Below are positions 22,772-35,285 of a DNA stretch of 64,000 nt, piece by piece. Each line of letters begins with the position of its first letter. The first letter of the stretch is position 1. The notes under the pieces are model-generated. The model was not told the DNA's origin. It saw only the letters and a program-made list of their open reading frames with translations, and searched no databases. The stretch is taken from the NCBI RefSeq assembly GCF_040581485.1, contig NC_090129.1, forward strand, positions 19,908,764 through 19,972,763, given 5' to 3'. Origin of the DNA: Linepithema humile. Lineage: Eukaryota > Arthropoda > Insecta > Hymenoptera > Formicidae. The translations under genes were made by a program, and so were the position numbers.

Positions 22772-25739
22772 TTAGAACTTCGATCGAGCCTCGTGGTAAA
22801 TGCCATATTGATTCCTATTCTTGCCGAAGTCCTCATCGAAATTGTCAGATCCGCTGTACATGGAAAACCCACGACGAGAAAGCAATTCCCCCGGCACTAT
22901 CGTGGGATTGGTGTAACAAAAATCTGCCATCATGTTCGTCTGTCTATTCAGTTGGTTGGACCTAAATCAATTTTCAATTTCAACCTTGACGATCGAACTT
23001 CTATCAAAAGTGAGCGAAGAAAGGATTCGATGGAAGTGATTATATCTTGACAACTGTTCGAAGTCAATCAACGATAATGGATCAGGAATGGCTCACGGAT
23101 GGAGAGGACGGATTCAAAGTTAAACAATGACCACTGGATGGGATTAATAATAAATGTATGAAGACATTGCAAAACGAAACGTGGACCAGAGAGGACTTGT
23201 CCAAGTTTCGTGGAAAATTTCAAAATAATTTGAAGGCATTTTTTAAATTTACGAGAAAAAAGTCTGATTCGACGAAAAGAAAGAGCTCTTACGTCACCTA
23301 AAAGTATTATTATAATTTATTTTTATGTTACGGCGCCAAAAGTGCAATCAATTATAATTGAACGACCTCCGTGTGCCACAAACTTACAAACAAAAATTGC
23401 ACGCGAATCAAAGTGATATCTTTTGATCATCATCATTATCATTCCACGTTATTGAACAAGATAAGCTAAATAACCGCGAACAATAAAGATACGCTATCAA
23501 CGATTCGGTCGTCGTCGGCTACGTGAGTCACAAACGAAACATGCATATTTTCATTCTTGCGGTGGAAACGCGAAAATGTCTATCTCCGTTACAGATATGC
23601 GTCATGCAAGTTTTTTTTACTTTCCTTTCGCCGTGCAGGTGCACTATTAACTGGAGCAATTATGGTTAGGTGAAAGATCAGATTACACCACGCAATATGT
23701 CGATTTTATAGTAACAGCCGTAAATAGATACGTATTTAATTGGAATAATTACAGATACGCGATATCTGCATTTTCCTTTTTTTGCAAATTTTACACCGCT
23801 GAAATTACGCTTAAACTCCTCAATTATTTACGTATTATTGAATTGTGTCACAAGAAAAGTGTCGCAATGATCTGTCAACAATCGCAATCTATAACAACTG
23901 ATTACGGAAGACATTTATTTTTTACGGAAACGTTTCACGATATTAAAGCTTTTAAAACCAGACATTTTGCACGCAACAACTTATGTTAGTGAAATACGTC
24001 GCCGACGATTCGATCCGACAGTAATGTGTATTTAGCCACGGAAATTTTGAAATGCATTACGCAAACTCGAAGACGCATGTTCTTGATGACCAAACATACT
24101 TTCACTGAAGCAAAATATTCTTACAATCTTATAATTAGCAAATATGAGAAACTAATGAGCATTAATATATATATTTTGTAACCAATTAGCAATATTACTA
24201 ATATTCACTGAAATATTTTCTCAATGAAACACAAGTTACATTCCGTAACAGCACACTACCGAAGCCTTCAATTATAGCCCCGATTATCGATTGACAAGGA
24301 AATAATACTCACCCGTCCCCACTTAATCGATTTACTTTCACGAATAGCACGGTCACCAAAATGAAAAGCAAGATAAGCGCGCCGCCAGCGACACCGCATG
24401 CAATGTAAAAATATAGCGTCAAATCTGCGAGAGACTCCTAGAAAATAAAGTTTGGAATCATATTTCCCTTTAAAAAAATCAAATCCAAGAAGCAATCCAC
24501 ACTCATTTATCTTATCTATTTTCATAAAGTTTGCGCGATATTTCACCGCAATTTCAATGTGGATTAAAACGAGGAAGAGAAAATTTAAACAACAATATCA
24601 ATAAATTATTTTTAAAACGACAGGAAATGCAAAAAATACACAACTATTATGTATTAAAATATTTTTGCAAGAGATTTCACAAACTGCACTTGAGTGCAAC
24701 ACCAACATTATCCACGACTGTTAACAGCGGCGGAATAAAACGCTTTTCTCAAACTGGTATTCCGACGTATCTCTAATCGGATTTTATCTCATGAATATCT
24801 ATCTCGTGCAATTCATCGACGTTTGCACCATCACCCAACCTTGCGCGAACATAGTTGCATCTCTAATAACGAGGTCTGCGAACGGAAGTGTAAATTACAA
24901 CGCGGAATCTATTGAAATCTGTAAATACTTCTATTTTATTCAAAAGAAAAAAACCACGAAAAGCAACCTAAGAAAAAAGCGTTCAATTACGAATGCCTTC
25001 CGAGCTCAAACTGTTTTCTCTTAAATTTTATTTTTATCTGTAAAAGCATACAAATACATTCTTGTTATTTCTTGTAGAACAAATAACATATTTATCGGTC
25101 ATTAAGGAACATGTACTCGATATGTCATCGATATGGAATTACTGACTATTCAAGATAACGAGTCTCAGTTGTTTGCTCTCTGATTACACTAAATTTATAA
25201 CAGACCATACAATAAATTATTATATATTTATTTAAAGATGTTTTAGTATTATATATAGAAATTGAACTTTTCTGTACTTTTCATTTGAGAATGTTTTCTT
25301 GCAAATATTCATTAAACATTTTGAATATGATAATAAGCAATTACATGTTTACTGCAGTAATTTTCTACTATCGCAAAGATGGATTTTATATTGCAGCATT
25401 CGTAAATGATCGCTAAAAATGGAAACTTCTCGCGAACAAGAATACATTTTTGTTATAAAACTATACTATAAAGACACAACCTTTTTGATAATGTCACACG
25501 ATATTTCGATTGACGATCAATCTGAATACTATATGCGTAATTTCCGAGATTCAAAGGCGAGACGAAAAACAATCAGGAATTTTGTCAGCGAGGAAAACAA
25601 AAGAAAACCGTCTCACGTGCAAATTCCTCGCGTGTGTTTACGAGAATGATTTGCGGTCAGGGACCGTGCGATCGACCTCGCGATCATCCGAGAGATATGT
25701 AAACACGGAAAGTGGGAGACACTAGCGTGTACTTACCAT
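22772..25739 (-). CDS. Small single-pass membrane protein, unrecognised
   Basis: Three exons on the minus strand, 25737-25739 (ATG only), 24313-24437 and 22772-22961, join in phases 0 and 2 at clean sites (ATG|GTAAGT, TTTTCTAG|GAG, GACGG|GTGAGT, GATTTAG|GTCC). They encode 105 residues ending in TAA at 22772-22774. An in-frame TGA lies four codons before the ATG. Residues 1-8 are short and acidic. Residues 9-34 form one hydrophobic helix containing ACGVAGGALILLFILV, followed by VKVNR. By the positive-inside rule the 70-residue tail is cytoplasmic. The tail has a polar, conserved-looking segment (CYTNPTIVPGELLSRRG) and an acidic patch (DNFDEDFG). There is no cleavable signal or known domain. 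It may be a small adaptor or regulator, but its function is unknown. Introns are 1.35 and 1.3 kb. Confidence 0.7.
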
Positions 25740-27961
25740 CGTAAGTATGAATCAACCAGCCGAACCCGCGGACGTTGTCTTGTCATGCCTCGCGCGCAGT
25801 GTCGTCTGCGTAAGATGCCGCGCTTGCTCAAGGTATCGATATCAGCGCGTTATCGCGATCGCACGCGTATCTGTCGCGATACAGAGTGACATTCTATATC
25901 GCAAGATGCTGAAAGAAGATCCTCGTCGAGATGTTCGCGATCAGCTAGGAAAAGATGAATTTAGTTCCAGAGAGAGTCACGAGAGGATCTTAATACGATG
26001 ATGAGTAGATTGCGCGATCGAAATTGTTTCCCCCCTAAAACACAAAGGAAAAGAGAAAAGCACGGGCAACGGTTTCCGAACTTCCGGTCGTTAGTCCTCG
26101 TTACGCGATCGATGATCCGGGCGAACCGTACCATTCGTTCAACAGGTGCAGAACGACCAGCTAGTTAAATGAGCACTAAGCGAGACCGCCGAGAGCGAGG
26201 TGAAGTAAAGCGGTGGTAACAGTGCCAGCTAAGCAATGCTGATAAACCCCTCCCGTGCGCGGTTATGGACGGTGTGTACACACGTGTGCGACTTGTCGCC
26301 GTTGAGGGCATCCGCACCTCCTCCGCGCACTCTCACCTCCGGAGACGCGTCTCCGCGTGGCGTGGGTAGGAACGCTCGATTGCATAAGGCATCGATACTC
26401 TTATCCGCTAGCGAATACCACGACGATCATCGACACACTATACGATAATAATACAATATCATAAATTATTCCTACAATCATCCAAACTCAAGACGCTGCC
26501 GCGCGACACCCACCCACACATTCAGAATTGAATATAATAATTATCAATATTACTTAATGAGATTCGTAAACTTGACATTATCAATGTGTTTAGTGATTCA
26601 GTATCGGAGCTCGCAAGTGGGAGATATTTTCTCCAGATATTAATTTTAGAAAGAACCAGTATTGCACGTAGCAATCATATAAAGTTTCTGCTGAGTTAAT
26701 TGATAAAAAAATATTTGTCGATATGCATCGTAAAATATTACCCAGAATTAATAACTAGCCATTTTTTATCTTTATAAAATATCACTGATACTTTTTGTAT
26801 AGTATTTAATATTCAAATTAAAATATTGTTAAAAAGCTAAATCTTAGCTATCTATACTTTTGCAGCTTAATTTATTAGATCTTCTAAAAATTATCAATTA
26901 TCAACTTCTATTGATACGATATTTTTAAATTCGGTATATCTATCACATACTGTTGAAAGAGGATAATAATTTCAGGAAAAATAGGAATGGCTTGTTTTAG
27001 ATATATATAAGAACATACTTAAAAATAGAGATAAAAATATAAGATTCGTTGCGCTATGATTATTATTTTAATTTAACGTGAGCATTAATTAGCGCTTCAC
27101 GATTAAAAGATTGACATGTACATTACAAAATATGCACTTCAAGACGCTAGGAATGCTTGCAAGTATATGGATACCACCAGCGACCCGCATAAAAACATGA
27201 ACAGGCCGCTGCATTGACTCGTGAATATGCACACATAGAAAACAAATGCAGTAGGACTCATAACTCTGCACAGCTGCAACGACCTGTGCGTAAACATTAT
27301 ACGTGCGACATATGTCGTGCGCGCGCGTTGCTATCCATAACTTACAAAAATTTCATTCAGATTTTCCCTTTCGCATTACGCGCACAACGATACAACATCG
27401 TTGTTGTCACGTTATAAACATTGTCAACCATATTTAATTTATGTTGACCATCAACCGTATTTAACTTATGCTGTCTATAGGAGATAATAAGTAGTGATGT
27501 CATTAAATTATGCGATTATGTCTTAAAGATATATCTCTATAAATTGTGTAAAAATTATATTACACATTTTGTACATATTACATTTCTCATGTATTGTTTG
27601 AATTATGAAAAATGTAATTTAGAATTCTTAGAAATCAAAATTAAAGAAATAAGTTTTTACTGTAATTTTTTTATAACTTTCAATATATTAAATATCAATT
27701 TAATTAAATCTAAAATTTTACTAAAGCAAATATCAATATTTGTAATTGTAATATCTTTTTCTCTAAGAAAACTTAATTTTTACTGATCCCTATGTCATCT
27801 TTCATATAAACATACAAAAAATATAAAAATTTTGATTATTGTAGTATTAATATGGCACTGTTTTTAGTTTGCAACAGTAGTCATTTATAATTCTCGTTTA
27901 AAAAAAAATATCAGATTGGATGGACAGTTTGTACACAGTATTGCACATTATAAAACAAATT
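25740..27961. other. Interval between the small membrane gene and TMEM267
   Basis: The segment next to 25740 up to about 26.4 kb is CpG-rich and probably contains the minus-strand 5' UTR and promoter of the small membrane-protein gene. From 26.5 to 27.9 kb the DNA is AT-rich. TMEM267 transcripts should end within its right-hand part. No further exon, repeat or RNA gene was recognised. Confidence 0.5.
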
Positions 27962-29024
27962 TCATATATCGATGACAGTTATATCGCTGTCACTCTTCTG
28001 CGCAAATGTATGCTGGTTCATGAACCAATGTAATATATAAGGAAGGGACATACAAAGACTCACGTATAGGTAGTAGGGAATAGGACGGGTAGATCCAAAG
28101 GGACAGAACCATAGACCTCTTCTCGTACCGTCACGTATATGATGACTCAGAAAAGCGGCCAGTATCACCCAGGAAGTATGTTCCAGCATAGGAGAATGGA
28201 AAACACTGGAGAGTGAAATGAAAAATATCCATAGCAGAATAGGAACCGTGGTGCAATGTAAGAACGGACGTTTTTGCAAATGCGTGGCATCCTGAAAAAA
28301 ATTCAGTAAAGTTTCTAGGGTAAGAATAGAAAAATTAAGAATTATATTTAAAAATAAATACATATAACAAAAAGGGGAAATAAATATTTTTTTAAATATT
28401 AGACAAAATTCCATGAATTTTTGCAATTTGTTTCCAATTTATATTTTGCATTCTCGCTGATTTAATTTAATTTTATTATTATTTAATATTTCTAATTACT
28501 ATTGATATTATTTTAATTTTTAATTTTAAAGTACTTATTTTTCACATAATTTATAGAAATAAAAAATATTAATATACAGAATTGTGATCGACAAATTTAC
28601 ATAAGTAGTTATACATATATGTTAGTTTCTAACAGAAACTAATTGCATCATTAACATATTCTTTATTGATTGTCTGTTATTACAAGCTTCGGTTTTTTAT
28701 AGTGAAATCCTGATTTAATTTACATCCATTACTCACATGGATGTGCCAACTGCGCGCCGCGATAAAGTGATCCACGTCAACGAGCGACGCCAGCAGGAAG
28801 CAGGAGAATATACTGTTCAGATTACGTACGAATGGCTTTCGCGACAAAACAACAATTAGCATCCATGTTAGACCGCCTACCGTCGCATGCGTCGCATTGT
28901 CAAATATCGCGCGTTCCGACTCGCTCTTGCCGTATCTCAACCCGTAGTCACCGAGAATTGAACAAGCGCCGATCGCGCACGTCAGAAGCGTGCGTGTCCA
29001 AACCTCGCATCCGCCGCACCACAT
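27962..29024 (-). CDS. TMEM267: Transmembrane protein 267 homolog
   Basis: Two exons (28737-29024 and 27962-28291) join in phase 0 (CAT|GTGAGT, TTTTTTCAG|GAT) to give 205 residues, close to the roughly 215 of the vertebrate protein. The signature matches TMEM267 (C5orf28): SLVDVDHFIAARS, RPFLHCTT, SHHIRDGTRRGLWFCPFG, then a C-terminal hydrophobic segment. Several hydrophobic stretches predict a multi-pass membrane protein. The HD/H-rich motifs (DVDHF, HHIRDG) recall membrane hydrolases of the YdjM type, but no activity is established to my knowledge. The ATG at 29022-29024 (MWCGGCEVW) was chosen because it is the first ATG in a frame that is open further upstream without another ATG. The gene faces MYCBP head to head. 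Confidence 0.9.
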
Positions 29025-30643
29025 CGCGCGCTGTTTGTCGGAAGACCGTCGGTGATTATCAACATTCGTATACGATTGTAATACTACCACGTTTTGCAAT
29101 TGACTTTCAAGCACAATGATTACAAACTAAACACTGCTAGTGGTTGTCCGCCATTTTGATTACACTCGCTGCGTAGCAGGTCAGGTAACTTTAAGCGCGC
29201 AAAATACGCGCGCGCGCGTTAGTGTTTAAATATTTACTAAAAGTTGAAATATGCATATAACGTCATTACTACCAACTTCTGATTACAAATCTTCGAATTA
29301 TATACATTCTATTATATTACATTCGCATATAATGATATTGATTAAAAGATTAAAAAATTTATGATGTTAATAAAGCCAAAACTGAATCCAAAAGCAAAAA
29401 TATTAACAATAATCGAGAAATGTAAAGCATTGACGCTCAGCGTAGTCTCGATTGAGTTTATCACATGATAATTTTGAACAAATTGACATGCCAATTACAA
29501 CGATTCTATTGTCACGAACAAAGTATATTTTTACCTGCCAAATGCAATAAAATCGAAATTCATATATATCGGTCTCAATCTCTGATGTGAATGATATATT
29601 TCTCCAATTATAGTCTTGATTAGCAAATTCATATAAATCAATTTTCTTTACATTACATACGATTATGTGACAAGTTTTCCAATTATTTATTACAAGACAT
29701 CAGTAATAATCGATATTATACTTAGCCATAACCTTTTGTTGCCTAGAATGTAGTTAAATATAATATAGCGAATTGTAGATATAATAACCATAAATGTGCA
29801 TAAGATTGTCGATCAATAACGAATAAAGGAGCTGTTGTATTGACAAAAACATAATTATTACCGTAATTATTCACCCAGAAAATTTTCCAGATCCTTTCTC
29901 GCCGCCATCTTGATACGTACTCGGAGTATAGTGTTGTATTGGCTATACTGCGTTCGCTTGCATTAGATCGGATTTACAATAAGTGGTAGTAAGCTTTAAG
30001 CCGTAAGATATTGTCCAATCACAGACGAATGTATGAAGAATAACTGACTACGATTGATCAATATCTTATGGCTTAAAGCTTACTACACCTATTGTAGTTC
30101 TGGCCTTAGGGTATATCCAAATAGATTTGCATATGCTTATATGCTATGCATGTGAATATACCTTTATTCCCATGAGACCGGGAATAATTCATTCTTCAAT
30201 ATTGGTAGTTTTGAACCGCAACTTCGCGCTTTTTCCGTAGGAGTGCGCAGGAATTCTAATAGAAGATTGGTATTTGGCGATTTCTCATTCTCTTTTTTAT
30301 CAGTTTGCGATGTGCGCCAAAGTACATGTGATTTCTTAATTCTAAGTTTTCGCGTTCGAATATTAATTTCTGCAAACACGGAATAAGCGGCGTTATCGTT
30401 TGCAAAAATTGCTGGGACAATAGAATCCAGCTGCGAAGATATCCGCAAGTGTAAATTACTATAGATAGCTACCTAGAAAGTTTTGGTTGCAAACCATTTG
30501 GGCGTGATAAGAGACAGGCGCTATTTTGACTTTGACTACGTTCTCGTACGCCGAGACAAACTGCTTACGACGTGTTGAAAGATTTTTTCCAATCCTTTCT
30601 CTGAGACGCAGCACGAGTGAAAGACAACCGAGAATTCATCAAA
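29025..30643. promoter_or_regulatory. Divergent interval between TMEM267 and MYCBP
   Basis: This 1.6-kb space must hold both promoters. YY1/Pho-like motifs occur at about 29149-29159 (CCGCCATTTTG), close to the presumed TMEM267 start, and at about 29905-29915 (CCGCCATCTTG). A short alternating CG run lies near 29208-29219. A 120-bp palindromic repeat sits at 29975-30096. No other gene is visible. Confidence 0.4.
29975..30096. repeat. Palindromic MITE-like repeat between TMEM267 and MYCBP
   Basis: A left arm of about 46 bp (29975-30020) is repeated inverted at 30052-30096, with a spacer of about 31 bp. The shared core is TAGTAAGCTTTAAGC, followed by C-A/G-TAAGATATTG, with a few mismatches. 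The structure would fold into a long hairpin. Such short foldback elements are typically non-autonomous transposon remnants. Confidence 0.65.
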
Positions 30644-31674
30644 ATGGTAATCGTTTAATTAATTTACGCTTTTCAGAATAGATTGCTGGGTTTGCATCGG
30701 GTTTGGAAGGACTTGAGCATCATTTATGCGTGTCGCCGTTTCATTTTTGTAATACCGATCACTTTTGGCGTTCCCGGCCATTTTATACTATATTTCTTAT
30801 TTTTTGCCGGTATACCGAGGTTAGCACGTGTATTCCGTGAAATACATTCGCGAGATCATTAGAATCATAAGAACGTAGAATATGGCGCTCTTTTTGGTAA
30901 TTACAATATTAAAGCTATTGTTTGGCGGCTGAAAGCGAGCCTGCCAGATAATATAGATAATTTGGAATGGATTATTTCTGGTAATCGATAATTCATAGCC
31001 GTTTGAACAATGTTGGTTTCAGCTTTTAATCTCTATATAAATTAAAGAAATAATGAGAATAAAAAAATCTTTGTTATTATAGATTGTACATAACCTGAGT
31101 ATTATAGATTATACATAACCTGTGATACGAATTTAGATATATTTTAATTAATTTATAATATACATAATAATGTAAAAATTTTAGTATCTTTCATTGGGTA
31201 CTATATCTTATACTGATTCTAACATATCAGTGATTTTAATCCTTTTGATTTCTTATGTAAAGCAATATAAAATTTTTTGTATTACAGTCGGTCACTGCCA
31301 AACGAGAGGAATATCGCAAGTATCTAGAGAGATCTGGTGTCATGGATGCCCTTACAAAGATCCTTGTATCGCTCTATGAAGAGACTGAAAAGCCAACTGA
31401 TGCTTTAGAGTATCCTTATCTTAATATCAATTAAAATTTAAATTTCTTTGATATTACATTATATAGTAAATCTTGAGAAAAATTTCCTTATCTATGCTAT
31501 AGTTATATTCGCAAGAATCTTGGAGGTATTGTAGATAATGCTTCTGAGGGGGATAATACTGAAAACTTGAAGAAGGAATTGGAAGAGTCCAAAGCTAAGA
31601 TTGCAGAACTGAAATCAAAATTATTAAAATATGAACAGACGAAGGACGAGACAATTGTCCCGACAACCGAATAA
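30644..31674 (+). CDS. MYCBP: c-Myc-binding protein homolog (AMY-1)
   Basis: Three exons (30644-30646, 31288-31409, 31503-31674) give 98 residues, close to the 103 of the vertebrate protein. The ATG is the last codon of exon 1 (AAAATG|GTAATC). Exon 2 encodes SVTAKREEYRKYLERSGVMD and ALTKILVSLYEETEKPTDAL. Exon 3 begins DYIRKNLGG and ends in a Leu/Glu/Lys-rich coiled coil (ELEESKAKIAELKSKLLKYE). The pattern K-R-E-x-(F/Y)-R-x-Y-L-E-x-S-G-V and the C-terminal coiled coil define MYCBP, which binds the Myc N-terminus, AKAPs and ciliary radial-spoke proteins in other animals (family knowledge). It is transcribed away from TMEM267 and towards VBP1. Confidence 0.92.
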
Positions 31675-31777
31675 TTAAGATGAATGATCTGTGTTCAACC
31701 TGATTTCATGCTAGTCCCCATTGGACACTGACATAATAGTCAGCCTGACCATGTGCCTTATTAAAATAATATAAAAT

Positions 31778-31783
31778 AATAAA
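31778..31783 (+). terminator. Polyadenylation signal AATAAA for MYCBP
   Basis: The hexamer lies 104 bp after the MYCBP stop codon on the same strand, a normal spacing for a short 3' UTR. Another AATAAA-like signal occurs near 32010. Confidence 0.5.
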
Positions 31784-32502
31784 TTACATTTAAGAAAGTT
31801 AGACTCTAAGAAAGAAGTCATTAAACTTTTGTGCAAACATTCCATGTATATTGGGTACATATGTTCATTCATCATATATTTTTATTTAAGGAAATGGAAA
31901 CTTCTAGTTTTCATATAATTTTTTTTCCTAAGGACAAATTCATGCAAAGTATTCTTTTGTACTTAACATGGAAAATGTGGTTTGTACAGACTAGATCTCA
32001 AAGTCCAAATAAATATTTCTTTTATGTTTATTAAAATACTTGTAGCTTTTTAATTATGAACATTGTCGAATAATTTTGGTTAAGGTTTTTTTTTATTAGA
32101 TTTAATACAACATACAATATAAACGATGAAATTATAAAAGATGGTGAATAAGAGAAATTGCTATTAGTATACAAAATTGTGAAATCTGTTTAGAAATCCA
32201 AATGTATTTATAGCAATGTGTATAAATTATAATATTGTGTTAAGAATCTATAGTTTAATAAGTTTCTGAGTTTTCCAATTTCAATGGCAGCTATATTCAC
32301 TAATTTTGTTCTTCATATATATAGTATGTCCTAAAAAATGAAATTAAAAATACTATAATGTAAAAAAATAGTAGGGGTGGGAGAGTATTAGAATTAACAT
32401 GTCATAAATTGATTTAATTACTGAATTAAATAGAAAATATTTTAAATTTTTATATACCTTCTGGGTTTTAGGCAAATTTTATATGAGTAAGATTGAATGT
32501 TT

Positions 32503-33490
32503 TCATGTAGGCTTTGCCGCTTGCCTGCGTTTCACTTCCCAATTGTAAATACGCGCCATATTGACTTCCATCGTAGTAAATTGATCTCGAACAAAGTCTA
32601 GATCATGCTCTACATATCCTAAATTCTTCTTAGCTGCCTCAATATTTTTGGTCAGCACTTCTTGCGCATCATCTAAAGTGTATTCTAGCATCACATTAGC
32701 ACCGAGCCATAAACACACTTTATCCGTAGGTGGTATTACAGCTTTTGCGTAGACTTGTTCAGACAGTAGAAATTGTGTTTCCAAATCATGGCTGTTGTTC
32801 TTTTCAATTTGTAATTTTTCAATCATTTCTAAGGATCTCTCTAAATCTGGTATTTGTGCTTTCAACCGTCTTCTTTTATTGACCAAATTATATTCCATGA
32901 ATTTATATTTTCCGTGACTTTCATCAAATCTCCTGAGTACTTTATCAACAGAATCATTTTCTGGTTTTGCCATGAAATTTTCCACATCATCCTGCAGTAT
33001 TGAAACAATTCAATGTAAGATCATAAATTCAATTTAGTTTAATTTTGTGTAATTATATAAGTTTTAATTAAATTTAAAAGAAAAAACATTAGGATATCAG
33101 TGACACAGGTAATTAGGTAATAGCACATGCTTCCTTTATTGACCATATAAGGTTTGATCAATTGACTGATATTTTGATTAATTAACTTATGTATAAAAAA
33201 TTGTTTTAATTAAAAAAATGGATAAGATGTTTTTTAATATTTTACAGTAAATGTACTTTTGTTTATAAAGAAAACGAAGAAATAATAACAGTTCTTTTAC
33301 AGAACAACTACATTAAATAAGGACAATTTTAGAAATAAGAACTTTAATTTTGTAAACGTATGTGACACACCAACATATAATTTATACATTAATAAATCAC
33401 ACTCACTACAAAATCGGCCTCCGGTATACCAGCATAGGACTTTCTATCTTTATTCAGCTCAACTTCCACTTTATTGTCACCGGCTTCCAT
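32503..33490 (-). CDS. VBP1: Prefoldin subunit 3 (VHL-binding protein 1)
   Basis: Two exons (33407-33490 and 32503-32991) join in phase 0 (TTTGTA|GTGAGT, ACTGCAG|GAT) to give 190 residues. Prefoldin hands unfolded actin and tubulin to the CCT chaperonin in the cytosol. Subunit 3 is an alpha-type subunit with two coiled-coil helices around a beta-hairpin. Visible signatures are AGIPEADFV, KYKFMEYNLVNKRRRLKAQI, PPTDKVCLWLGANVMLEY and FTTMEVNMARIYNWEVKRR, all close to vertebrate VBP1. An in-frame ATG at 33527-33529 would add 13 residues (MSIYESLQYRRFK). The downstream ATG was taken because the length then matches the family better. The gene converges with MYCBP, with 828 bp between stop codons. 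Confidence 0.95.
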
Positions 33491-33883
33491 CTTGAATCTT
33501 CTGTACTGTAGTGATTCATAGATGCTCATGTGTGTTTGAGCTGATTTTCATGAAATGATTCTTCAAAATGCAGCCTAGTTCAGAGTTTGTATAGTGACAT
33601 TTTTAATACAATACGCAACTCGATGTACAAAACTTAAAGCAATTGATGGTAAGAACAGATTTCGTGTTAAAGTGATTTTTAGCGACTTCTGTTGGCTATT
33701 TGCAGAATTATTTGCTGTAACTGTCAATCATACAAATTCAAGTCAATGTTTAGATTACGCGGTTGTGGAAAAACTTGAACAGAAATTATATTTATCGAAT
33801 TTTGTACAAAACTGCATAGTTCGTAATATTTTTTTGTAGTGATTATGTTATTGTGTGAGGTGTAATCGATGTGAAAGGTACAG

Positions 33884-33981
33884 GTTGAAAAAACTGAACG
33901 AATTGATACATTAGTACCGGTGAAAGAAGTAGAAGATGCATTGTGGTTATGTGACGTGAATGCAACGAGAGCAGTACAAAG
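33884..33981 (+). other. Exon-like open segment, gene unknown
   Basis: A possible acceptor (GGTACAG|GTTG) and donor (CAAAG|GTAAAA) bracket 98 bp that stay open for 32 codons with protein-like composition (TLVPVKEVEDALWLCDVNAT). No ATG is present, the acceptor lacks a good pyrimidine tract, and I could not find compatible partner exons. It may be one exon of a plus-strand gene sharing the VBP1 promoter, or chance. Confidence 0.2.
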
Positions 33982-35191
33982 GTAAAATTTTTACTTTTGC
34001 TTTAAATTATATATATTGTCATGAATCTTCTAAAGTAGCAACTGCATATGTTTAAAGTATGGCGAAAATAAGTATAATATGTTTGAATTGCGAAACAGAG
34101 CATCAAATTGAATGATAAATGAAGTAAAATTAACTCTTAGTGTTTAGGTTATGCGATGGTTGATTGCGAAAAACAGAAAATATATGAATAAAATGGCGTA
34201 ATGTAAAATATAAATATCAAATATCAAATTGCGTAGAAAATCGCGTAACGTATACAATACCTTTTCGTCGCAGTGTTTGATATAATAAATTTAAGTCGCG
34301 AATAGAAGAAAGTAGCCGAAATCGTGTATTAAAATCGTAAAAGATAAAAGACAAACTGTTATTAGGAAACATGAAATGCACTAAGATATAATAACACAGA
34401 TAATTTGGTTAATTTTTTTGTTTCACGTCGCGTATCAACGTTTTATGTCTCAATCAATTGATTGAAATATTCAAAGATCGATCGAAGATTTCTTTAAGAT
34501 TTCGAGATATAAGTGTATGTTGTAAGCGTAGTGACAATCCTGACAGTTGCATTCAATCTAAATTAGGCATCCACCCGCACCCCACATGCTCGTGTGCATT
34601 AGCGCACGAACGGTCTAACACCACATTTATCATTGGCTCAGGGCGCATTCCTTCTCTTTGATATACTTTATTGGGCGTAATAGATCCGAATTGTTGGTGG
34701 ATCGAGTAAAGCAGGGTAGATCCGAACTAATACCGCCTAGACGAGACTCGCGTCTAAAAGCTTCTCCTTTTATCTCACAATTATCTTGTATGCAAAACAA
34801 ATGTCAACAGGAGTCACCGCTATTCACAAATCAAGCGTCAACTGTATAACATATCCACGTTTCTTTTCACTTAACATACCAATAACTTTCTCATACTTTG
34901 CATCGAACTAAAAATCTAAAAATTGTTTTGCCACCAAGCACAAACATCATACAAATTGTAATGTGCTGCATGTATTTAACATACGGCTCTATTTTAATCA
35001 GATTGTCAACAACATTTGATTTTATCATGTTAGAGAATGTTTTGAAGGGTTTTCTTCTTTCATTTATCATACTATATATTGATAAATGTATATTTTATTC
35101 AAATTTTTACTTTTATTTTTTTTGAAGATATAATATTTACAAAAGAGAATACTTATGATTAAAAATTAGATGAGGGAAATGAGAGATGATC

Positions 35192-35285
35192 TTTTAAATA
35201 TAAATTAAATTTTTCTAAAGTGTGCTACATATTTTTTTTCAAAGAATTAGGCACACTTTAGAAGGATTTAATTTATATTTAAAAA
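35192..35285. repeat. Foldback repeat with 35-bp arms
   Basis: The left arm (35192-35224) and right arm (35251-35285) are inverted copies with about two mismatches, including TTTAAATATAAATTAAAT and TTCTAAAGTGTGC. The loop is 26 bp. A partial third copy (TTTTCTAAAGTGTG) lies near 35361. This is probably a short non-autonomous transposon remnant. Confidence 0.6.
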
